Origin: Apostichopus californicus
Taxonomy: Eukaryota > Echinodermata > Holothuroidea > Aspidochirotida > Stichopodidae
Length of the DNA: 64,000 nt
Assembly (NCBI GenBank): GCA_020650975.1
Contig: JAIPMN010000617.1
Location: 1 to 64,000 of the forward strand
Reading direction: 5' to 3'
Numbering within the stretch: the first letter of the stretch is position 1; each line of letters opens with the position of its first letter. Positions 46,571 to 58,180 of the stretch are shown here, piece after piece. The translations under genes and the position numbers were made by a program. Below the pieces are notes generated by a model that was given only the letters and a program-made list of their open reading frames with translations, was not told the DNA's origin and did not search any database.

Positions 46571-47005
46571 TCTACTTAAGTCACTTTGGCAGAAAAAACT
46601 AGGAGGGTATGCTAATATGATCTATAGGACTTAGTGCCACCTTATCTTTAATAACACATAGAATAGTAGGTTAGGTTAAATTTGTTGTCCAAATACAAGA
46701 AGTTACTTTCGGTAACTGCAAGATTGAACATTGTTGCTTTGCTCAGATTTCTTCAGATCACATGGGTTTAGAAGCCCATCGTATAGTATTGTAACAGATG
46801 ATTTAAAAGTGATCCAATTCTGCAGTCTGTTTTCTTCCAAACGAACAAAATGGATGGACCTCTCAGAAATTGCAGACGTAGTATTTTATAATTTTAGTAA
46901 CAAAAGTGCACAGCCAGCTTTGCATATTTACAGAGACAAAAGTTACTGCATCTCATTCTGTTTACACACATTGGACAATGCCCTGAACAAACTACTGTAA
47001 ACAGA

Positions 47006-47133
47006 GGTAACAAAACTAGTTAAACAACTGCTAACGTACGGCTGTCATACAGTCTATACTGTAACTGGTTACAAAACTAGTTAAACAACTGCTACGGTAC
47101 GGCTGTTATGCACTATACACTGTAACTAGTTAA
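47006..47133. repeat. 61-bp minisatellite, left part (2 copies)
   Basis: Units contain AACTAGTTAAACAACTGCTA, CGGTACGGCTGT and ACACTGTAACTGGTTA. The array continues at 48135 after an inserted element. Confidence 0.92.
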
Positions 47134-48134
47134 AAGGATTGTCTGGTGGCCCAAAGAAGTTACCTTAAAAAATGATAAATAATTTTCCAAACATGTTGTC
47201 AAAGTATGAGAACGCTAATGTTGCGTTTGACAGAGAAAAGATTTTTTAATCGTTAAGGATGGACACTTCCAATATGATTTGAACAGTACAGAACGTGACA
47301 TCAACTATGCTAATGCACGATTGCGACTTAACCCACTCTCCGTACACTTACCTACAGTAATCACAACAAAAACCACGTTTGTATACAGATTAATTTCTTC
47401 CTTAATTTTCGGTGAAATTTCTTATAAATTAGATATGTTTTCAAAAACTCCTTAATCCGCCATATATGTAGTAGATCGGTGGTTTCGTGGTCTTTTGGTG
47501 ACACAAGATAAGTTTTAACAGCAAACTCTTCGTTGTTTATACATCGCGCTATCCAGCTCCAACGCGAGGAATGTTCGCATGTGTAGGCTACTCTAACGTT
47601 TACAATCGGACAGTTCTGCGAAGCCTAAGCTTCTCTGTACTACATTCTGCTCTGACATCGATTCCGCCAAGTTTCATCTTTCTGTGTTCCGAATGCTTTT
47701 CAAGTTTCTTTTTACGGTAAATTTGATCCGTGAATTTTATTTCAGCGATTGCGAAGAACAGTTTATGAACTGTGGTTTGAGTGTGAGAGTATATTTTGTG
47801 CAACGCTATACGTATACCAACTGGGCATGGTACAGTAGGATACTCGCGATATGCACGTTATTTAATAGGCAATCACATGTGCGTGTACACGTGAGAGTGT
47901 ATTGCTGCAGAAATGGGAGTGCTAACTTCAAGTCGCCTGTTTTGCCTATTTGCCTGCACTACGTCAATCACCATATTGATGTGTTCGAACAAACGGTACT
48001 TTTGGCGAGAAACTGGTGAATTTGAAAACCAGATTTCTACAAGAAGAAAACGTCGAATGGGGACAAATTTTACATGGTTAGAAAGAGAAAAATAATAACT
48101 ACAAGGACAATGTATCTTCCACCAGACAATTCCA
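47134..48134. mobile_element. 1,001-bp TTAA-flanked DNA transposon without transposase
   Basis: Direct TTAA at 47130-47133 and 48135-48138. Ends AAGGATTGTCTGGTGG and (reverse complement of right end) TGGAATTGTCTGGTGG match at 13 of 16 positions, including 11 in a row. Removing the element and one TTAA restores the array unit exactly (CTAGTTAATAAACTAGTT, seen intact near 48,315). TTAA target duplication is typical of the piggyBac superfamily, though the end sequence is not the usual CCC/CCT type. No transposase frame; the open frames at 47684-48095 match nothing I know. Confidence 0.8.
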
Positions 48135-48455
48135 TTAATAAACTAGTTGAACAACTGCTATGGTACGGCTCGTATAGTCTATACTGTAACTGGTTACTAA
48201 ACTAGTTATACAACTGCTATGGTACGGCTGTTATGCACTATACACTGTAACTGGTTAATAAACTAGTTATACAACTGCTACAGTAAGGCTGTTATGCAGT
48301 GTTAACTGTAACTAGTTAATAAACTAGTTATACAACTGCTACGGTACGGCTGTCATGCACTATACACTGTAACTGGTTAATAAACTAGTTGAAGAACTGC
48401 TACGATATTGCTGTGATACAGTTTATACTGTGACTGGTTACTAAAAACCTTTGAA
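48135..48455. repeat. 61-bp minisatellite, right part (about 5 copies)
   Basis: Same units as 47006-47133. AACTAGTT and TATACTGTAACTGGTTA recur every ~60 bp. Confidence 0.93.
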
Positions 48456-51400
48456 GTGAGCAGTATTTAAAAATTGCATACATGTACATTTTGAGTACAA
48501 TACAGTATGTACTGTATACTGTTTATGTACTGCAGCACATCAGAGCATCACCTGCACTACTTTAAAGAATACTAATCGGCAGTTATTCCTTCCCAATTCC
48601 ATATCTTAGTATTTTTAAGCAAATGTTGCAAATGAATGTTCCTTTCTGTCATTTACACTTTTTTTTGTTTTTGGGTGTTTATGGGTACTTAAACTTATAA
48701 ATATGATTATTTAGTATTATGTCCTTACTGCATTCACTAATATTCAAAGACCTTAATCTACTTTTTCTTGTCTTTTTCTTTTCCTTTATTTATTTTCTTC
48801 TCTTGTTTAAGCAATGTCATCCTGGTATTCTTAGTATGACTTTTCTCTTGCAATGAAACAAGTAAGTTATGAATACTCAAATATGATAATTATAAAAGTA
48901 TACATGTTTAGTATATATCATTGAAATATTGGTCATGAATGAGAAAGTTCAACTAGAATCTTGTCAGCTATAAGGCATGCATATATACTGCCTACTGTAT
49001 ACTCAATGTGTTCAGCTTCAGAGGTCACTGATTTGTGTGTACAACAGGGAAGACCTGTTACACGCCTACACACCTCTGTACAGTACAGTATAGTATGGAA
49101 TCATACAGTATATATATATAAGCTATGTACAGCACCCCTTCACATCTGAGCATCACACTGCACTTGACAATCAGTGTGTGTACAGTGGACAGGCAAGAAA
49201 GCAAACTGACAAAAACATGATAGGGATATTAACTCTTTTAAGTTTTAGTAAAAATGTTGAAAAATAAAACAAGGTTCAACTTAAAGGAGCCGACCGTCAG
49301 ACATTATCAAATCCCGAACAATAGATTTCACACACAAGACATCAAAATGAACAAAATAATTTGGGACATTATCCAGTAGACATATGTTATCTAGTAGACA
49401 ACTTACACAGCACTTTATTTATCTTTCTGTACAGGTAGGGTCAACATCAATTAAGGCCTAGGCAATCTGTATCTGAAATGTTTTCTCAAGCAGTAAAATA
49501 TTAAATCACTGAACAGAAATGATCATTTCAATGCTACATGTACAGTACGTAGTGTATTCAAATAAAGAATGCTGCTTTAATTTACAAAGCTGAAGGCATG
49601 GATAATCTGGATTACATTTTCGATTCTACTTGATACTAAAATCCTGTGATATACAGAAAATGTCCTGCAGGGTCATTAGCTTTAATACTAGTAAAGTTAC
49701 CGATATGTAAAATAATGTCTAGACGAAGGAAGAGTGGCAAAAGAATTGATTAATTACTAGATGATTAACAGTCATGCAGTGGTAGAAACCTACGATCTTA
49801 GCTCAAATCTTTCTTTGAAATAATGCTTGGTTGATTTGGCCAACTGATGACAGTTTATCACTAGTACCTGCAAAATTATTTTAAAAGGCTTTCTCTACCA
49901 GAGAAAAATATCTGTCTTGGGTTAAATATTAATATCATTGCATCAGGCTATACAAACATACATCACAGATATTTTCAACAACCGTTTGCATCAACGCTAA
50001 ATGTACAGATGAAGACCTGATACACACAAACACGATATGCTGGTGATTATGTACAGGTGTATCACAGTGTTGCATGTCAAAACATACATAGACATAGAAG
50101 TGGCCTGCAGACACTTGATTGTTTTTTTTTTAGTGTGTTTTTGCTTTGCTTTGATCAATCTTGGTAGGCTATCAGAACTTTCCAGAAGTAGATTAAATTT
50201 GACACTTATCTGTATGAGGAAGACACTAATTCTCACATAAGGGACACACTTCCAGTATTTTTACCCCCTTAAGCCGGCCACACACTGCCCGACAAGATCC
50301 CCACAAGACTCAACCGTCCAGACCTAGTTTTCCATAGAGGTCACTACCCGGTAGTCTTAAAACGGAGCCCGGCACATGGAACAACTCATAAGCAGACATG
50401 ACTACTGCTTTCTGCTACGAACAATGCTCATATTTAGGTCGCATACAAACTTACTTTCCTGCGAAAGTAATTTTTTGGTAACCTTTTTGTTGTGAACACT
50501 GCCGACTGTCAGTCTGAGGTAACGGGTTATAATTTCAGCTACAGTTTGCACTGGATTTTTACCACGGTCTGTTGGTGTCTAACCCATAACAGTTTACAGA
50601 AGATACATACATACATACAGTACATGTATGTATATAGAGACATATAAATATGAAGACATAATAATGTATGAAGACATATGTAAATATATATATGCATCAC
50701 ATTAACAGTCGATGGCTGCTCCAAACTTTCCATTTTGCATAATTAATCTGTTGATCAACTTGTCAATTAGGAGTGGTCGCATGGTGTTATCCACATGTTG
50801 ACACTGAGTGGCGGGTGTACATCCAGTTGTGGGAGTATATCAGATGTTACAGAATGTGTTCTTGCCCAATGCAACATATATCTTTAAATTTTGGCCGGAT
50901 AAAGTCCTTTTAGTGCTTTTGCCGATGTTCTTGAAATGTGCTTGAAATTAAAGCATATATCTTTGTTAACTTTATCTCAGTTCTTAATGACTTTGTCATT
51001 GCCCCTGAAAGAATTTGATCTTCGTTTGATATCTATTCTTTCAAAATTAGCGTTAACCTTGACGTGTTTAAATCTAAAGTTTTTCTAAATCGATACAGCA
51101 GGTCTCACTAACTTAGCATAGTTTGCCTTTCATGGTAGTGGAGCTACACAGCCAATAGTGTACTTAATAAATGATAAATTGATACCAAACAACAGTAGAC
51201 AAAAGTCATTACACCAATGTGTGCGGTCATGCCCTACACATAAATTACATCCTGTTCATAATACATAAAATTTACACAAGTGTATGTACAAGCAATATTA
51301 TTGTGCAGAATACACAAGGGTGACCACAGTGTGGAAAACCTTAAACACACTACTTAATGAGTCTGACATTGAAGAGAAAACATAATACTTCAGATCACAA

Positions 51401-52074
51401 CACAGTAAAATCATAACATAAGGGAAGCAACACTATTGCTCCAAAATAAGTTGGGAAGATCTAAAATGGTCACACACACAGTCAAAGTTCAAGCCATTTG
51501 TTGCTCAAAACAAACAAAATTAGTTACAAAACCATACATTCTACTTTGTACTACTGTAGATGAACTACTTGCTAAGTCTATTTTCAAATTAGTGTTAAAA
51601 AAATGTGGCAATTTCAGTGTGTCCCCAAGACATAGTGTATGCCTATCAGTGAGGCATTTTCTGAATAATTTTAGGTCCTATTTATTCAATATTAAATATC
51701 AAGAAACAAGACAAAATAAATGTTAATTGATTATACCAGATATTTAAAAATATAAAAATATTACATAAAATATAAACATAAAATAATATAAAATGTGGAG
51801 AACTCTTTATACTGTAATATCACCTTTTTATTTTATCACAATGGTAAATTATTGTGTATTTGATTCTGTGTGCTATAATCATGCAAACTTAGACACCCTT
51901 CAGTGATTTATGGAACTGACCTATATATACAGTACAGTAATAACATTCAACTATTTTGTCTCACAACACAAAGGTGTAAGTTAAGTTGATAACTGTGAGT
52001 GTTAGACAGACTCAGTAGTGATGACAATAACATGCATCCCTTATACTGTACTCTACTGCAGCTGGTTATTATCA
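48456..52074. other. No recognised gene; TACAGTA-rich AT-rich sequence
   Basis: Noncoding in appearance. Short TATA/CATA microsatellites near 49.1 and 50.6 kb. The words ACAGTA/TACTGTA are frequent here and in adjoining sequence. Confidence 0.5.
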
Positions 52075-52660
52075 CAGACGACCTACACTACGGTAGGTTC
52101 ACCTCATAAGAAAGACTACCTACAGTATGGTAGGGTTCACCTCAAATGAAAAGCAACCTACAGTACGGTAGGTTTACCTCATATGAAAGGCAACTTGCAG
52201 TACAGGCTAGGTTCACCACAAATGAAAAGCAACCTACAGTACGGTTGGTTCACCTCATATGAAAGGCGACCTACAGTACGGTATGTTCACCTAATATGAA
52301 AGGCTACCTACAGTACGGTAGGTTCACCTCCACATGAAAGGCTCCCTACAGTACAGTAGGTTCACCTCATATGAAAGGCTACCTACAGTACGGTAGGTTT
52401 ACCTCATATGAACGGCCACTTTAAAGGCTAGGTTCACCACAAATGAAAAGCAACCTACAGTACGGTTGGTTCACCTCAAACATGAAAGACTACCTACAGT
52501 ACAGTATGTTCACCTCATATGAAAGACTACCTACAGTACGGTAGGTTCACCTCAAATGAAAAGCAACCTACAATATGGTAGGTTTACCTCATATGAAAGG
52601 CAACTTACAGTAGGCTAGGTTCACCTCAAATTAAAAGCAACCTACAGTACGGCAGATTAT
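52075..52660. repeat. ~37-bp minisatellite with palindromic core, about 15 copies
   Basis: Units of ACCTACAGTACGGTAGGT (ACCTAC and GTAGGT are inverted repeats) followed by TCACCTCATATGAAAGGC. Some units carry a longer AAATGAAAAGCA variant that recurs, giving a higher-order pattern. Confidence 0.95.
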
Positions 52661-55600
52661 CCTAGTATGAAGAAGTTGTACTTTTGGTTGATCATTCAAA
52701 CAATCGTTGTGTTATGAATACAACAAACTGTGCATATTATTACTGTACATATTATTACTGTACATAAGTTACATTCATGTCCAAGCGATTGTGGCGGCAT
52801 TACAACATGAACAATTACTGAACAGAAACATCTTGTTAACTGTCTCATGCCTTGTCAAGCTTTAACTTGTTGCTCACAGACTACGTAAATCTCTTGTATA
52901 ATGGTGCTTGGTGTTTAGCAAAATTTTAAGCCAACTTTCTTAATTAAGCCAATTCACATTCTTTTGCATCTACTGAAATCACTTTGTATTATAAATTGGC
53001 TGGTAAAAACAGAACATTGTGAAATTTATTCACATTGCCTATTACAAGCAATTAATATTATTATATTGTGGGATATGAAATCTTTGGAGAACCAATGGAA
53101 TGATTAATATTAATTACTCATTAAACCTTGAAATTGGAGGTGGGAAAGAACTAAGAGGATGTCCAAGCGGCATCGACTCCAATTTTATTTTGTGAAATAT
53201 GTGTTAACTTTGGTAAACATTGTTGACAAAGTTCGTACAGCTGCGTTAAATGTAAGGTACACTGTTTCCTTTACTATCACACTTTTGGTATGAATTTTGC
53301 AGCATGTTAGCCTAAGGGAAACCTATCCAGTGGATAATCCAGTAGACGCGTTAAGGTAGGGGACAAACTGAAATAACAGCCCACAATAAAACATATACGT
53401 AAAAGGGAAGGAGTGCAGGCATGTATGACGATGCAAGCTTCTTTTATCATTCTTCTTCTTATTGTTACTTTGTACCTTGTTTTGAGCACAATTTCACCAC
53501 TGTTCTATGACTTTTCTATCTTATTCAACTTAAGAACTTTCAATGTGAAATAACAACCTAACTAAATAAAAGAATTTTGACATGTTTTGTGTTTCAATGC
53601 CAATTCCATACAATAAGTCTACAAGTCTGTACAAAAGTGGCTTATAGGAATGAGTTTCTGTTAAATATATGTCGTTAAAATTTCCCCAAATATGCTAGAA
53701 TGTCAATAATGGTCACTCATTTTCAAACAAGAAATTTAATGCAAGCCACAAAGCATATCCTTTCCTTTAGTAAATTATCTCATTATTGAACCATTCTCAA
53801 CATCTGGAAATAAGTTGGAGGAAGGTCACAACCTCTGGGAAAGAACTTTTGAAATCTTTTAGGAGGTTTCGTCTGTGTGTATAGTGTGTGTTAAATTACT
53901 GGGATATACTGTTGATTTTTAAAGGAATACTGTTGTTGATGAAACATGTAACTCACCCTTTACTTATATCCCACTTTCACATTGGTTACTGTAGTGTGTA
54001 TCTGTATTATTGTAATACTGTTATTGTTACTATTACTGTTATTAGTGTACAGTAGGACGTATGAAGTTACACAGAATTTCTATCTTCTGCTCACTGTGCA
54101 TTCCACAAATCCTAACTTTGTTGTGTAGCATTTTACAGTACTTAAGGTGAAACAAACGATGCAGAGTTTTACTGAACAATACAAGATTATCTAACACACA
54201 CATAAACAGGTAGTATGAAATATGCAAGCATTATTTGACTGTCCATGCTAACACTGATTGCAATTAAATACACTGACATGGGCTACAGTACTGTAAATGC
54301 AATGCCTTAATGCAAGTATGCAAATGTATGCCTGTAACATAAGCTTACTGTAGATCTCCATTACATATTACACACTGCACATACAGTACATGCATGAAGA
54401 ACATGAAACATGCTGACAGTTATTTGGCATGCCAATTATAAGTGCATGCATTTACATAGAAGAGGTTGTTATACATGGTTGGTGCACCCTTATTCAATAA
54501 AGAAAGTTAATAGTGGCATGCACAGTGCTGTATGTTTTGCACTGTGTATACTGTTTGATAGCTTCAACTGAGCTCAGTCTGGTTAACAGCTCGGCTACAA
54601 TCAGATAATCAATCATACAGCCTATTGTGGCTCACTGTAGGAATCATGGGTAAGCTTATGTTACAGTGTGCACTGTCAAAGCCTATGGTGGCAATTATTA
54701 CAAATTTATAAACACTAGTGAACAATGTCTCAAGTTGGAAGGTTGAAAGAACCCAATTTCCCTAAAGTAACTTAACTCTGGCATGAATTGCAGTAATTTT
54801 ATACACACAGTGGGAACATCAATATACATATATCACGTACAGGAGTTAAACACTGTCTGGAGGGAACCTTAGACACAGTAGCAACTATGAAACCAAAGAA
54901 GTTTTTCAAATCTATAGCAATTCCATTACAGCTTTGTTTTAAAGGTGACCAGAATACTCTATAAGACAAACAAACATTTTCTATGTGCACAGTTTATTTG
55001 AAGAAATTAAAAAGAATATCACCTGACTAATATTTTCATTTATTTGAAGAAACAAGGAAATTAAATCACCTGCCTCATATTTACATTTCAAGTGGAAATT
55101 AGCAATTTGAAATCCACTGACCAGGAATGCTGCTTTAAAGGAATAAGCTTCAGGGATGATCAGGTGATCATTAATTATTATTGTTCATTTCATAGTTTTA
55201 CCAATTTTTACCCACTTAATCCAAATATGTTCATATCAACATCATACAGCTTTGAATGACATCCTACGCCACAGACAAATTTGTTATACGATGTTACTTG
55301 AGGCAATGAATTGTCACATTGTTATGGTCCTTCATCCTTCCTCTAGGCAAAACATTAATTTTGATGATATTGATCAGACCATGAAATACCTATAGATGTT
55401 ATCAGTTCCTGCTGGACTTCGACACCAATTTTCTTTTATGTAAGAAATTAACCCTTTAAACATCGGGGCCTAATCAAACAACGTGGCTTGGCAGCACACA
55501 GCTGCATTTTTGCAATCTACAATGTATATAAAGCAAGAGTTAATTTGCTGCCACTACGGTCATCCTTCGATCATCTCGTTCAGCATTAAGTTTACACCGT

Positions 55601-57899
55601 CTTAAAAACACTTGTAAAACGTCCAATAAACTTTCTTTATTAACTTAGTCAAGTGGTGCTAAATTAATTGGCTGATGATTGGAAAAAAAATAAAAAATAT
55701 CCTTGGATTAGCGTATGTATATATAGAGGACAATATTCGGTGCCGAGTAAAGAACTGTAGTGTTTTCAACTTTTGCCAGATAAACCACAAACATAAAATT
55801 TCTGATATTTCTCATTGTTGTATTTAACTTTATAAAGATCGATGGGTCATTTACCCGTCTGGTGAACGAAGTGAGTCAAAATACCCAGTACGTGTATCTG
55901 TACTTTACCCACTAACTGTATAAGTCCACTAGTAGATTCTCTTTTGCATTAAATTTAAATGTTTTGCATTTTGCTGTGCTTTTTGTGGGAAATCAAAAGA
56001 ACAATTCTGATATATTCATTTGTGAGATCATCATGATGTCATGATTTGGCAATTTTTTGGGGTTTTTTTTTGTTATTGTTTTTTGTTATTAATTTTTTTT
56101 TTTAACTTTTTTTTCACACTTCCCTTACTTTGACACCCTAGCTGGGAACTCTACAGAGTTATTTCCTCAAAAGCAATTCTGAATTTATCGGAACGGAACA
56201 TGCAACTTCTGTCACTTTGGTTTCGATCGTCTTATTTTTGATTTGATTTACATGAGGAAACCACATTACAGTATCTCAGAGGAAAGCCAAAGACATAGAA
56301 AGAGATACTGTATCTCATGCAGTTCACTTTCGATTCCCTTCACAGGAAACATTTGAGTGGTAGGTAACACAAGTGTCAGGCTTCCTTGGCAATGGATGGA
56401 TATAGAGACCGAAATGCAACAAACAGACTAATGGACAAAGTTGTATTATTATGTGCATTAACACACTACTGACTGGAACACATGTACAGTAAGTTGAGGA
56501 AGTAGAAAGTTAAAAATAATATAATTATCATAAATTTAAATCATTTTAAAACAATTGTTCAACATGATGCATTCTACATACCAGTGCACAGGAAATATTT
56601 GTTGTTTTTTTCTGTTTTTTTTTTAGTATAGTGAAATGTGGTTAAGGCCTTACGTTTTTAATTTTCAAAAGTTGCAAAAATATCCCAGTTCTCACTGTTG
56701 GTTCTTGGCTCCCAGGAAACCTACCAAAAGTTGCATTTTTTGGGTTTTGTTTTTTACTGTAACTACAGGTACTTTTATTTTGAATTATAAGTTTGGTACA
56801 TGTCAGCAAGAACATGTCCTTGCAGGTGGCATACTCCTATTAGAGTCTATATCAATCCGCCCAGATGTTTTCCTTCAGGAAAAGTGCCAAAATGCAGCAG
56901 GAGAACATCTTTTTGATTTGTTATCAACCAGGATCTGGTTTTTTGTGGCTAGCATGTTGAAGAACATGAATGGAAGTACATGGGGTGCAAAAATTTGGGT
57001 CAATTGAGGCAACTTTAGACTCCTTTAGGCCTCCCAGGAGCAGTGTACCAAAATTGTTTACTACTGAGTGAAGAGGTTTGTTTACAAGTGACGAAAACTT
57101 CAGGCTCTGATAGCAAAACATCTTCATGGTCATGATATGGAAAATTGATGACCAGTGCCATCAAAGGCCAACTTGTCAGCTATCCGGTGATGGGTAGCGT
57201 TTTGCTAGTGAGAACTTCTATCTAGACTTAGAGACCACATTACTTTTGTGATTTAGTGTGTAAGTCAATGGGGCATTTAATCAGCGTGTGCTACCTCACA
57301 TTGTACACCAGTAGAAAATGCCAAGTTTTAAACACCCACATTTACAGATGACAAAATTCATACCAAATATCACAAATAAACATCTTTGCACATTTTTGTT
57401 TTTTGTTTTTTTTAAACTGCAGTCCAAAAAAAGATAAAAGTTTTCCATGCAGCATCTTCAGTATTTGCAAGATTCTTAAAGGTTTCTCGACACTGCACAT
57501 TTCAACACTAGCATGCACCACTGCAATCTTGTTTGGATAATCATGTGCCTTTCCTAAAATCTGGCCATATTGAAAGAGAGCCATCATTAATCCTGTCTAC
57601 ATTAATCCTGACTACATTAATCCCGTCTGCAGATAATGTAACAGTTAAAGAGATAAAGCTTTACAGTTAACTACACACCCAATCTCCATAACTTGTCCCT
57701 AACTTCACGTATATATGGTTGACTGAATGTACATAACCTATTTTAACTGCCAAATCCCCACAATGCTTCCAGAGAGTAGAACTTTATCGGTAGCAATATT
57801 ATATACAACTCTCTGGATACCTGAGTTAAATGTTATGAAGAAATACCAAAACATTTACAAATGCACTTGCCATCATGACATATCTGATGTTGCCAGATG
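52661..57899. other. No recognised gene
   Basis: AT-rich, without coding exons I can support. It includes a compact TATA-to-AATAAA module near 55,520-55,640, described in the findings. Confidence 0.5.
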
Positions 57900-58180
57900 A
57901 ATAATAATAATTATAATAAATTACATTTATATAGCGCTTAATACAGCGTTTCAAAGCACTTTACAAAGTAGGAAAGAGACAAAGGAAACTAAGGAAAAAA
58001 TGGAAAAAAAGAAACTAGGAATCAAACAGAAATGTTTAAAGTTGTCTCTTGAAAATACGAAGGGAGGGAGAGTCACAAACGTGAAATGGGAGTTCGTTCC
58101 AAAGAGAAGGCGCAGCGACAGAAAAGACACGATCCCCATAACGAGTGCAGGTACGTGGACCAGGAGATGAATGTACAACA
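57900..58180 (-). mobile_element. LINE 3' end (L2/CR1 group), minus strand
   Basis: The minus strand encodes YGDRVFSVAAPSLWNELPFH and DSPSLRIFKRQL, the hallmark RT C-terminal block, then AAGCGCTATATAAATGTAAT and a TTATAATTATT tail. 5'-truncated, and well preserved over the short stretch retained. Confidence 0.85.

Noticed and set aside
46731-47000. 89-residue plus-strand frame with ordinary-looking composition
   Set aside because: No recognisable homology or convincing splice context; length is within chance for this AT content.
47684-48095. Frames with hydrophobic N-termini (111 and 60 residues), at first resembling signal-anchored enzymes
   Set aside because: They lie wholly within the TTAA-flanked mobile element, with no family motif.
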